Shown here: piece after piece, positions 56,978 to 64,000 of the stretch
How the letters are laid out: each line of letters opens with the position of its first letter
How positions within the stretch are numbered: the first letter of the stretch is position 1
NCBI RefSeq assembly: GCF_001751245.1
Contig: NZ_LJGU01000127.1
Location: forward strand, 379,290-443,289
DNA from: Streptomyces oceani
GTDB lineage: Bacteria; Actinomycetota; Actinomycetes; Streptomycetales; Streptomycetaceae
Reading direction: 5' to 3'
Length of the DNA: 64,000 nucleotides
The notes under the pieces: model-generated
What the model was told of the DNA's origin: nothing
Database searches by the model: none
Seen by the model: the letters and a program-made list of their open reading frames with translations, nothing else
Made by a program: the position numbers and the translations under genes

Positions 56978-58135
56978 TCACAGGCCCATCGACTTGGCGA
57001 TGATGGAGCGCATGACCTCGCTGGTGCCGCCGTAGATGCGGGTCACACGGGTGTCGGCGTACAGCCGGGCGATGGGGTACTCCATCATATAGCCGTATCC
57101 GCCGTGCAGTTGGAGGCACTTGTCGATGACCCGGGCCGCGGTCTCGGTGGTGAACAGCTTGGCGGACGCGGCGTCGGCGGCGGTGAGTTCACCGGCGTCG
57201 TGCGCCTCCAGGGCCCTGTCGACCACGGCCTGCATCGCGTCCACGTCCGTCCGGCAGTCGGCCAGGACGAACTTGGTGTTCTGGAACGACGCGACCTCCC
57301 GGCCGAACACCGTCCGCTCCTTGACGTAGTCGTGGGCGAATCGGACCGCCGCCGCCGCTTGCGCGTAGGCACTCAGCGCGATGCCGAGCCGCTCCTGCGG
57401 CAGGTTGTGGGCGAGGTATCCGAAGGCCTCGCCCTCCTCCCCGAGGAGGTCCTCGACGGGCACCCGGACGTCGTCGAAGGCCAACTCCGCGGTGTCCGAG
57501 GACTTCAGGCCGAGCTTGTCCAGCGTACGACCGACCGTGTAGCCCTCCGAGGCGGTGTCCACCACCAGGATGGATATGCCGGCGCGCCGGTTCTCCGGGT
57601 CCGGCGCGGACGTACGGCAGCAGACGAGCATCCGGTCCGCCTGCGCGCCGCCGGTGATGAAGGTCTTGGCACCGTTGAGGACGTAGTGCGTGCCGTCCGC
57701 TGAGAGCTTGGCGGTGGTCCGCATCCCGGCCAGGTCGGAGCCGGTGCCGGGCTCGGTCATGGCGATGGCGGTCATCATGTCCCCGCTGACGAAGCCGGGC
57801 AGCCAGCGGCGCTTCTGCTCCGCGTTGGCGTACTTCATGAAGTACGGCAGGCACAGCGCCGTGTGGACGCTCGAACCGCCGAAGCTGACACCGGCGCGGG
57901 TGGTCTCCTCCGTCAGCACCGCGTTGAACTTGAAGCTGGTCTCGCCCGCGCCGCCGTACTCCTCCGGGACCTCGATGCCGAAGACCCCCAGTTCGCCCAG
58001 CTTCTTGTAGAAGTCCCGGGGAACAACGCCCTCCTCGGACCACCGCGGGTAGTGCGGGACGACCTCGGCCTCGATGAACTCGCGGATGGTCCGACGGAAC
58101 GCCTCATGGTCCTCGTTGAACACCGTACGCCGCAT
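56978..58135 (-). CDS. Acyl-CoA dehydrogenase
   Basis: A 385-residue FAD enzyme. The family signatures are visible: AIAMTEPGTGSDLAGMRTTA, YVLNGAKTFITGGAQADRMLVCCRT, and CLQLHGGYGYMMEYPIARLYADTRVTRIYGGTSEVMRSIIAKSMGL. The usual catalytic Glu of medium- and short-chain enzymes (IYEGT) is Gly here (IYGGT), as in long-chain-type members where the Glu lies elsewhere. GGAGG precedes the ATG at 58135; the frame is open to 58219 but those residues are not conserved. Co-transcribed with tesB. The chain length of the substrate cannot be deduced. Confidence 0.92.
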   Translation of the reverse strand: MRRTVFNEDHEAFRRTIREFIEAEVVPHYPRWSEEGVVPRDFYKKLGELGVFGIEVPEEYGGAGETSFKFNAVLTEETTRAGVSFGGSSVHTALCLPYFMKYANAEQKRRWLPGFVSGDMMTAIAMTEPGTGSDLAGMRTTAKLSADGTHYVLNGAKTFITGGAQADRMLVCCRTSAPDPENRRAGISILVVDTASEGYTVGRTLDKLGLKSSDTAELAFDDVRVPVEDLLGEEGEAFGYLAHNLPQERLGIALSAYAQAAAAVRFAHDYVKERTVFGREVASFQNTKFVLADCRTDVDAMQAVVDRALEAHDAGELTAADAASAKLFTTETAARVIDKCLQLHGGYGYMMEYPIARLYADTRVTRIYGGTSEVMRSIIAKSMGL

Positions 58136-58288
58136 GGTGTACCTCCACTGCGGCGGAACCGCCGCCATAACGGAACTTCTAAGCGCTTGCTCAGGCCAAG
58201 TTACCGGTGCGTTCTTCACACTGTCCAGGGCGCTGGCACGCTCCAGGGCACGCCGGCACCGCCCAGGGACGAACGCAGCGCCGGCCGC

Positions 58289-58945
58289 TCAGTCGCCTGC
58301 CGCTCGGACGCCCGCGCCGCCCGCCATCGTTCCTTCGCGCCCCGCGCTTCCGCCGGCCGCCGCCAGCGCACCGCGGGCCAGGCGATGCAGCAGGGCGGCC
58401 GTGGCGTGGCGGTCCGGCAGTCGAGCGGGGCCGTCGAGATGCGGAGTGGAGTTGAGCAGCCCGAAGACGGTGTGCACGGACACCCGGGCCTCCAGCACGG
58501 TCAGGCCCGGGTAGACGTCACGCACGGCGGCCACCCACAGCTCGACGTACTGCCGCTGCAGCTTGCGCACCTGCCGGCGGTCAGCGGCCCGCAGCCGGTC
58601 CAGCTCCCGATCGTGCAGCGTGATGAGGGAGCGGTCGTCCAGGGCGAAGTCGATGTGCCCGTCCACCAGGGCGGCCAGCGTCGCCTCGGGCGCCAGTCCG
58701 GCCGCGGCCGACTCCTCGATCCGCATCCGACCGCCCTCGTGCAGCCGCTCGCTGATTCCCACCAGCAGTTCGGCGAGCATGGCGTCCTTGCCCGCGAAGT
58801 GCCGGTAGAGCCCCGGGCCGCTGATGCCGACCGCCGCCCCTATCTCGTCGACCCCGACGCCGTGGAAACCCCGCTCGGCGAACAGCCGGGCAGCCTCACG
58901 CAGGATCTGCTCACGGCGGGTGGGAGGGGCCGTATCGGTGCTCAT
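58289..58945 (-). CDS. TetR-family repressor divergent from the leucine/isovalerate operon
   Basis: A 218-residue regulator. Residues 10-57 are a TetR helix-turn-helix (REQILREAARLFAERGFHGVGVDEIGAAVGISGPGLYRHFAGKDAML). The C terminus (residues 70-200) is a helical ligand-binding domain that should sense an acyl-CoA. ATG at 58945 is preferred over one at 58954; no good SD is present, so translation may be leaderless. It is divergent from the carboxylase operon, with two similar inverted repeats between them. It probably represses both itself and the operon and is released by an intermediate of branched-chain acid breakdown. Confidence 0.9.
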   Translation of the reverse strand: MSTDTAPPTRREQILREAARLFAERGFHGVGVDEIGAAVGISGPGLYRHFAGKDAMLAELLVGISERLHEGGRMRIEESAAAGLAPEATLAALVDGHIDFALDDRSLITLHDRELDRLRAADRRQVRKLQRQYVELWVAAVRDVYPGLTVLEARVSVHTVFGLLNSTPHLDGPARLPDRHATAALLHRLARGALAAAGGSAGREGTMAGGAGVRAAGD

Positions 58946-58967
58946 GGCACCCATTCTAGACAGCCGA

Positions 58968-58983
58968 GTTAATGCTCGTTAAC
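58968..58983. promoter_or_regulatory. Probable TetR operator 1 in the tetR/carboxylase intergenic region
   Basis: GTTAATGCTCGTTAAC is a 16-bp inverted repeat with 6 of 7 arm positions matching (GTTAATG / CGTTAAC). It lies 23 bp upstream of the tetR start and fits a TetR-family dimer site. Confidence 0.7.
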
Positions 58984-58994
58984 CTTCATGTGGA

Positions 58995-59010
58995 GTTAAC
59001 GGTTACTAAC
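58995..59010. promoter_or_regulatory. Probable TetR operator 2 in the tetR/carboxylase intergenic region
   Basis: GTTAACGGTTACTAAC is a second 16-bp inverted repeat with the same GTTA...TAAC ends as operator 1 and the same GTTAA(T/C)G left arm. Centre-to-centre spacing from operator 1 is 27 bp. Confidence 0.7.
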
Positions 59011-59151
59011 GCTCTTCGGGTCGACTGGTCGGCCCGTCGACGGCCCGACGGGCGAGTGGACCGGCGACACTCACAGCAGGCGCACACATGGAGCACGTAC
59101 GCACAGAGCAGGCGCACACTCACCCGCGGCAGAAGCAAGGGGGCCCAGCGG

Positions 59152-60783
59152 ATGCAGGAGGCAACGACGCTCACCAGCAGCGTCGACGCGGCGTCCGAGT
59201 CCGGCAGGACGAACGACGCGGCACACCGTGAACTCGCGGCGAGACTCCGCGAGAAGCTGGCCGCGGCCCGGGCGGGCGGCGGGGCGAGGGCTCGCGAGCG
59301 ACACACCGCGCGCGGCAAGCTGCTCCCCCGGGACCGCGTGGACGCCCTGCTGGACCCGGGCTCTCCGTTCCTGGAGCTCGCACCACTGGCCGCGGACGGT
59401 CTGTACGACGACGCGGCTCCCGCCGCCGGTGTGATCGCCGGAATCGGCCGGATCTGTGGCCGCGAGGTGATGATCGTGGCCAACGACGCCACGGTCAAGG
59501 GCGGCACGTACTACCCGATGACGGTCAAGAAGCATCTACGAGCGCAGGAAGTGGCCCTGGAGAACCGCCTGCCGTGCGTGTACCTGGTGGACTCCGGAGG
59601 CGCGTTCCTGCCGATGCAGGACGAGGTGTTCCCGGACCGCGAGCACTTCGGTCGGATCTTCTACAACCAGGCGCGGATGTCCGGCGCCGGCGTGCCGCAG
59701 ATCGCGGCGGTCCTCGGCTCCTGCACCGCTGGAGGCGCGTACGTCCCCGCGATGAGCGACGAAGCGGTCATCGTCCGCGAGCAGGGCACCATCTTCCTCG
59801 GTGGGCCGCCGCTGGTGAAGGCCGCGACGGGTGAGGTCGTGACCGCGGAGGAACTGGGCGGGGGCGAGGTGCACTCGCGCGTCTCCGGTGTGACGGACCA
59901 CCTCGCGGAGGACGACGCGCACGCCCTGCGCATCGTCCGGCACATCGTGGACACCCTGCCCGAGCGTTCCGTACTGCCCTGGCGCGTCCGCCCCGTGGCC
60001 GAGCCCGTCGTCGACCCGGCGGAGTTGTACGCCGCCGTCCCGGTCGACTCCCGCACTCCGTACGACGTGCGGGAGGTGATCGCGCGGGTGGTCGACGGCT
60101 CGTGCTTCCAGGAGTTCAAGACGGAGTACGGCACCACGCTGGTCACCGGGTTCGCGCACATCCACGGTCACCCGGTCGGCATCGTGGCGAACAACGGCAT
60201 CCTGTTCGCCGAATCGGCCCAGAAGGGCGCGCACTTCATCGAGCTGTGCGACCAGCGTGGGATCCCCCTGCTCTTCCTGCAGAACATCTCCGGCTTCATG
60301 GTCGGGAAGGACTACGAGGCCGGGGGCATCGCCAAGCACGGTGCCAAGATGGTGACCGCCGTCGCCTGCACCAGGGTTCCCAAACTCACCGTGGTCATCG
60401 GTGGTTCGTACGGCGCTGGGAACTACTCCATGTGCGGACGAGCCTACGACCCCCGCTTCCTGTGGATGTGGCCGAACGCCAAGATCTCCGTGATGGGTGG
60501 GGAGCAGGCCGCCTCCGTGCTGGCCACGGTCAAGCGCGACCAGTTGGAGGCGCGCGGCGAGGAATGGAGTCAGGCGGACGAGGACGCCTTCCGGGCACCC
60601 GTCCGCGCACAGTACGACGAGCAGGGAAACGCCTACTACGCCACGGCTCGGCTGTGGGACGACGGCGTGATCGACCCGCTGGAGACTCGTACGGTCCTGG
60701 GTCTCGCGTTGACGGCCTGCGCGAACGCCCCACTGCCGCAGAAGGACCCGGCGGTACCCAACTACGGCGTCTTCCGGATGTGA
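59152..60783 (+). CDS. mccB: Acyl-CoA carboxylase beta (carboxyltransferase) subunit, methylcrotonyl-CoA type
   Basis: A 543-residue carboxyltransferase. Motifs: [151 protein letters not shown], and [43 protein letters not shown]. These fit methylcrotonyl-CoA carboxylase beta. The ATG at 59152 follows AAGGGGG; residues upstream in the open frame are not conserved. It is followed by the alpha subunit, HMG-CoA lyase and an acyl-CoA dehydrogenase: a leucine/isovalerate degradation operon. Confidence 0.93.
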   Translation: MQEATTLTSSVDAASESGRTNDAAHRELAARLREKLAAARAGGGARARERHTARGKLLPRDRVDALLDPGSPFLELAPLAADGLYDDAAPAAGVIAGIGRICGREVMIVANDATVKGGTYYPMTVKKHLRAQEVALENRLPCVYLVDSGGAFLPMQDEVFPDREHFGRIFYNQARMSGAGVPQIAAVLGSCTAGGAYVPAMSDEAVIVREQGTIFLGGPPLVKAATGEVVTAEELGGGEVHSRVSGVTDHLAEDDAHALRIVRHIVDTLPERSVLPWRVRPVAEPVVDPAELYAAVPVDSRTPYDVREVIARVVDGSCFQEFKTEYGTTLVTGFAHIHGHPVGIVANNGILFAESAQKGAHFIELCDQRGIPLLFLQNISGFMVGKDYEAGGIAKHGAKMVTAVACTRVPKLTVVIGGSYGAGNYSMCGRAYDPRFLWMWPNAKISVMGGEQAASVLATVKRDQLEARGEEWSQADEDAFRAPVRAQYDEQGNAYYATARLWDDGVIDPLETRTVLGLALTACANAPLPQKDPAVPNYGVFRM

Positions 60784-60794
60784 GAGGGATGACG

Positions 60795-62897
60795 ATGTTC
60801 GACACCGTACTGGTGGCAAACCGTGGTGAGATCGCGGTCCGGGTCATCCGCGCGCTCCGCGCGTCAGGAATCCGGTCCGTCGCCGTGTACAGCGACGCGG
60901 ACGCGGACGCCCGGCATGTGCGGGAGGCGGACACCGCGGTGCGGATCGGACCGGTCTCCGCCGCCGAGAGCTACCTCTCCGCGGAGCGTCTGCTCGCCGC
61001 AGCTCGACGCACCGACGCCCAAGCGGTACACCCCGGCTACGGCTTCCTCGCGGAGAACGCCGACTTCGCCCGTGCCTGTGCGGACGCGGGAGTCTCCTTC
61101 ATCGGCCCGCCGCCGGAGGCCATCGAACTGATGGGGGACAAGATCCGCGCGAAGGAGACGGTGCGGGCCGCGGACGTGCCGGTGGTGCCCGGCTCCTCCG
61201 GCAGCGGGCTGACCGACGCCGAACTCGCCGCGGCCGCCCGCGACATCGGCATGCCCGTGCTGCTGAAGCCCTCCGCGGGCGGAGGCGGCAAGGGTATGCG
61301 GCTGGTCCGGGACACGGCACTGCTGGCCGAGGAGATCGCTGCGGCTCGTCGGGAGGCCCGTGGCTCCTTCGGCGACGACACGCTGCTGGTGGAACGCTGG
61401 ATCGACCGTCCCCGGCATATCGAGATCCAGGTACTGGCCGACGAGTGGGGCAATGTCGTGCACCTCGGGGAGCGGGAGTGTTCCCTACAGCGCCGGCACC
61501 AGAAGATCATCGAGGAGGCGCCCAGTCCGCTGTTGGACGCCGACACCCGCGCGGCGATGGGCGCCGCCGCGGTGAACGCCGCGCGCTCGTGTGGTTACCG
61601 CGGAGCGGGCACCGTGGAGTTCATCGTGCCGGGCGGGGAGGCTCCCGCCGGGGACGGGGCCTTGCGTCCGTACTACTTCATGGAGATGAACACCCGGCTC
61701 CAGGTCGAGCACCCGGTGACCGAGATGATCACCGGAATCGACCTGGTGGAGTGGCAGCTCCGCACGGCGGCGGGCGAGCGACTGCCGTACTCCCAGGACG
61801 ACATCACCCTCGACGGCCACGCCATCGAGGCACGCCTCTGCGCGGAGACGGCCCGAGTCGGCACGGACAGGGTGGACTTCCTGCCTTCGGCCGGCACCGT
61901 CCATCTGCTGCGTGAGGCGCGGAAGCCCGATGTCCGCACGGACTCCGGACTGGCCCAGGGCACGGAGGTCGGGACGGCGTACGACCCCCTGCTCGCCAAG
62001 GTGATCGCGCACGGCGCCAATCGGCAGTCAGCACTGCGCCGGTTGCGCTCCGCACTCGCGGAGACGGTCGTACTTGGAGTGGAGACCAATGCCGGGTTTC
62101 TGCGCCGCCTGCTCACCCATCCGTCCGTGCGCTCCGGCGACCTCGACACCGGGCTGGTGGACCGGGACGCGCACACGCTGGTGGAGACGGCCGTACCAGA
62201 CGAGGTGTACGCCACCGCCGCCCTCCTCCGGCAGGCGGAGCTCGTGCCCGCACCGGCGGAGGGGGCCGGGGCATGGCGCGACCCCTTCTCGGAACCCAGC
62301 GGATGGCGACTGGGTGGCGAGGCGGCGTGGACCGTGCACCACCTGCGCGTGCCAGGACACGAGCCCGTCGTCGTACGAGTGCGCGGTGACGCTCGAAGCG
62401 CGGAGGTCCGCGTCGACGACGCGGTGTCGCCCAGCGAAGCGACGCTTTCCGGGCCGCGGGGCGCGGGCTCCGGCCCGGAGGCGCCACGGACGCGGCCGGT
62501 GTCCGGCGAGGTACGCCTCACCTTGCAGGGCGTCGACCACCACTTCACGCAGGTGTACGCGGACACGGCCCGTTGGCTCAGTCGGGAGGGCGAAGCCTGG
62601 CAGGTGCTGGACCACGATCCCGTACGGGCAGCGCTCAGCGGCCGGGCCGGTGCGCACGGCGCGGACGCCCTCACCGCGCCGATGCCGGGCACGGTCACCG
62701 TGGTCAAGGCGGCTGCCGGGGACGCGGTCGTGTCTGGTCAGAGCCTGCTGATAGTCGAGGCGATGAAGATGGAACACGTCATCACCGCTCCTTATGACGG
62801 CACGGTCACCGAGCTGGACGTCCGCACCGGCAGTGCTGTGGCGATGGACCAGGTGCTGGCCGTGGTGGAGCCACAGCAGGAGGTACGTGATGACTGA
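60795..62897 (+). CDS. mccA: Acyl-CoA carboxylase alpha subunit (biotin carboxylase + BCCP), methylcrotonyl-CoA type
   Basis: A 700-residue biotin enzyme. Biotin carboxylase: FDTVLVANRGEIAVRVIRALR, VHPGYGFLAENADFARACADAGVSFIGPPP, LLKPSAGGGGKGMRLV, GERECSLQRRHQKIIEEAPSP, YYFMEMNTRLQVEHPVTEMITGIDLVEWQL. The C terminus is a biotin carboxyl carrier domain with EAMKMEH (biotinyl Lys) near the end. It starts 11 bp after the beta subunit; the ATG at 60795 is 6 nt after the SD-like GAGAGGG, with an in-frame ATG at 60789. It carboxylates 3-methylcrotonyl-CoA to 3-methylglutaconyl-CoA. Confidence 0.94.
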   Translation: MFDTVLVANRGEIAVRVIRALRASGIRSVAVYSDADADARHVREADTAVRIGPVSAAESYLSAERLLAAARRTDAQAVHPGYGFLAENADFARACADAGVSFIGPPPEAIELMGDKIRAKETVRAADVPVVPGSSGSGLTDAELAAAARDIGMPVLLKPSAGGGGKGMRLVRDTALLAEEIAAARREARGSFGDDTLLVERWIDRPRHIEIQVLADEWGNVVHLGERECSLQRRHQKIIEEAPSPLLDADTRAAMGAAAVNAARSCGYRGAGTVEFIVPGGEAPAGDGALRPYYFMEMNTRLQVEHPVTEMITGIDLVEWQLRTAAGERLPYSQDDITLDGHAIEARLCAETARVGTDRVDFLPSAGTVHLLREARKPDVRTDSGLAQGTEVGTAYDPLLAKVIAHGANRQSALRRLRSALAETVVLGVETNAGFLRRLLTHPSVRSGDLDTGLVDRDAHTLVETAVPDEVYATAALLRQAELVPAPAEGAGAWRDPFSEPSGWRLGGEAAWTVHHLRVPGHEPVVVRVRGDARSAEVRVDDAVSPSEATLSGPRGAGSGPEAPRTRPVSGEVRLTLQGVDHHFTQVYADTARWLSREGEAWQVLDHDPVRAALSGRAGAHGADALTAPMPGTVTVVKAAAGDAVVSGQSLLIVEAMKMEHVITAPYDGTVTELDVRTGSAVAMDQVLAVVEPQQEVRDD

Positions 62898-63840
62898 CGG
62901 CCCGGGCCACGGCCTGCCCATGACGGTGCCCGCGCGGGGCCTGCCCTCCGCGGTCCGCATCCACGAAGTGGGCCCACGCGACGGACTGCAGAACGAACAG
63001 ACGGTCGTTCCCGTCGAGGTGAAGGCCGAGTTCGTCCACCGGCTGGCCGGGGCCGGCCTCCGCACCATCGAGGCCACCAGCTTCGTCCATCCCAGGTGGG
63101 TCCCGCAGCTGGCCGACGCCGAGGAGCTGTATCCCAGGCTCACCGGACTGGACGGGATCCGACTGCCCGTGCTCGTGCCCAACGCCCGTGGCCTGGATCG
63201 GGCGTTGGCCCTGGGTGCTGGCACTGTCGCCGTGTTCGGGAGCGCCACCGAATCCTTCGCCAAGGCCAACCTGAATCGCACCGTGGAAGAGTCGCTCGCC
63301 ATGTTCGAGCCGGTGGTGGGTCGGGCCAAGGAAGCGAACACGGAGGTCCGAGGCTATCTCTCGATGTGCTTCGGTGACCCGTGGGAGGGCCCGGTGGCTC
63401 TCGAACAGGTGGTCCGGGTATCCCGACGACTACTCGACCTGGGTGTCGACGAACTGAGCCTCGGGGACACCATAGGAGTCGCGACGCCGGGTCACGTCGA
63501 CGCGCTGCTCCATGCTCTCGGTGAGGAGGGCGTGCCCCCCGAAAGACTCGCCGTGCACTTCCACGACACCTACGGTCAGGCGCTCGCCAACACGCTCGCC
63601 GCCCTGCGGCACGGCGTCAGCACGGTGGACGCTTCCGCCGGCGGACTAGGCGGCTGTCCGTACGCCAAGAGCGCCACCGGCAACCTCGCCACCGAAGACC
63701 TCGTGTGGATGTTGCACGGGCTCGGCATCGAAACCGGAGTCGACCTCGGTCAACTCACCGCCACCAGCGTCTGGATGGCCGAACGGCTGGGCCGCCCCAG
63801 CCCCTCCCGTACCGTCCGTGCCCTCTCCCACAAGGAGTGA
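62890..63840 (+). CDS. hmgL: Hydroxymethylglutaryl-CoA lyase
   Basis: A 316-residue lyase. It has the N-terminal IHEVGPRDGLQNEQTVVPVEVKAEFVHRLAGAGLRTIEATSFVHPRWVPQLADAEELYPRL, VLVPNARGLDRALALGAGTVAVFGSATESFAKANLNRT, ELSLGDTIGVATPGHVDALL, and the catalytic loop ASAGGLGGCPYAKSATGNLATEDLVWMLHGLGIETGVDL with the active-site Cys in GGCPYA. It splits HMG-CoA to acetoacetate and acetyl-CoA, the last step of leucine breakdown. Its ATG overlaps the mccA stop by 8 bp. Confidence 0.96.
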   Translation: MTDGPGHGLPMTVPARGLPSAVRIHEVGPRDGLQNEQTVVPVEVKAEFVHRLAGAGLRTIEATSFVHPRWVPQLADAEELYPRLTGLDGIRLPVLVPNARGLDRALALGAGTVAVFGSATESFAKANLNRTVEESLAMFEPVVGRAKEANTEVRGYLSMCFGDPWEGPVALEQVVRVSRRLLDLGVDELSLGDTIGVATPGHVDALLHALGEEGVPPERLAVHFHDTYGQALANTLAALRHGVSTVDASAGGLGGCPYAKSATGNLATEDLVWMLHGLGIETGVDLGQLTATSVWMAERLGRPSPSRTVRALSHKE

Positions 63841-63845
63841 CCCGT

Positions 63846-64000
63846 ATGTCCCTGGACCACCGCCTCACCAGCGAGCACGAGGAACTCCGCCGCACGGTGG
63901 AGGAGTTCGCACACGATGTCGTGGCTCCGAAGATCGGCGAGTTCTACGAACGCCACGAGTTTCCCTACGACATCGTCCGCCAAATGGGCGAGATGGGGTT
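63846..64000 (+). CDS. Acyl-CoA dehydrogenase, probably isovaleryl-CoA dehydrogenase (N-terminal part)
   Basis: An ATG at 63846, 5 bp after the HMG-CoA lyase stop, opens SLDHRLTSEHEELRRTVEEFAHDVVAPKIGEFYERHEFPYDIVRQMGEMG, the N-terminal helical domain of acyl-CoA dehydrogenases. The gene continues beyond the window. With mccBA and hmgL upstream it should be isovaleryl-CoA dehydrogenase (acdH/liuA), the step before the carboxylase. The identity depends on context because no catalytic region is visible. Confidence 0.85.
   Translation, partial: MSLDHRLTSEHEELRRTVEEFAHDVVAPKIGEFYERHEFPYDIVRQMGEMG

Overview
The window reads as chromosomal DNA of a Streptomyces or a very close actinomycete. It is GC-rich with Streptomyces-like codon use and many GTG/TTG starts. 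It carries a mycothiol-dependent enzyme, a sortase-type LAETG surface protein, a dynamin pair beside a second SSB (a Streptomyces sporulation arrangement), an RpfA-LysM hydrolase behind a c-di-AMP (ydaO-type) riboswitch, and an S37 Streptomyces-type tripeptidyl aminopeptidase. No phage, IS element, CRISPR array or biosynthetic gene cluster is visible. Most of the DNA is conserved core with some accessory metabolism.

Layout. 1-2.1 kb: end of a VWA gene plus a zinc-ribbon/FHA protein. 2.2-9.5 kb: isoaspartyl-methyltransferase-like protein, a DrrAB-type ABC exporter, a 1168-residue AAA signalling ATPase, and truncated haemoglobin GlbO. 9.5-12.4 kb: conserved hypothetical, hot-dog thioesterase, and ribosome-associated ABCF protein EttA. 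12.6-14.0 kb: a TQXA surface protein whose thioester cysteine is replaced by glycine. 14.2-19.5 kb: probable dynA-dynB-ssbB operon. 19.8-22.3 kb: tRNA-Arg(TCT), small membrane protein, PRC-barrel protein, c-di-AMP riboswitch and rpfA. 22.4-27.0 kb: VWA lipoprotein, NhaA antiporter, DUF4185-like secreted protein. 27.4-31.2 kb: three-subunit molybdenum aldehyde oxidoreductase (PaoABC/YagTSR type).

31.4-39.0 kb: myo-inositol catabolism (iolA/mmsA, iolD, iolB, an aldolase-like TIM barrel and iolC on the minus strand; a divergent iolE-like gene). iolG and a dedicated regulator are not in the window. 39.1-44.4 kb: mycothiol-dependent isomerase family protein, CopZ behind a CsoR-like operator, citrate synthase, RecD2 helicase. 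44.8-46.2 kb: a decayed sugar ABC-transporter locus. The ATPase gene carries two frameshifts and is fused by a large deletion to the last ~50 codons of a sugar-binding-protein gene. An intact TIM-barrel isomerase follows. 47.5-53.0 kb: secreted S37 peptidase and a fused, asymmetric two-half ABC exporter. 53.7-58.1 kb: phosphatase-like protein, Erm 23S rRNA methyltransferase, TesB thioesterase, acyl-CoA dehydrogenase.

58.3-64.0 kb: a TetR regulator divergent from a leucine/isovalerate catabolic operon (methylcrotonyl-CoA carboxylase beta and alpha, HMG-CoA lyase, start of isovaleryl-CoA dehydrogenase). Two similar 16-bp inverted repeats lie between them and are probable operators. Perfect hairpins separate most convergent gene pairs.
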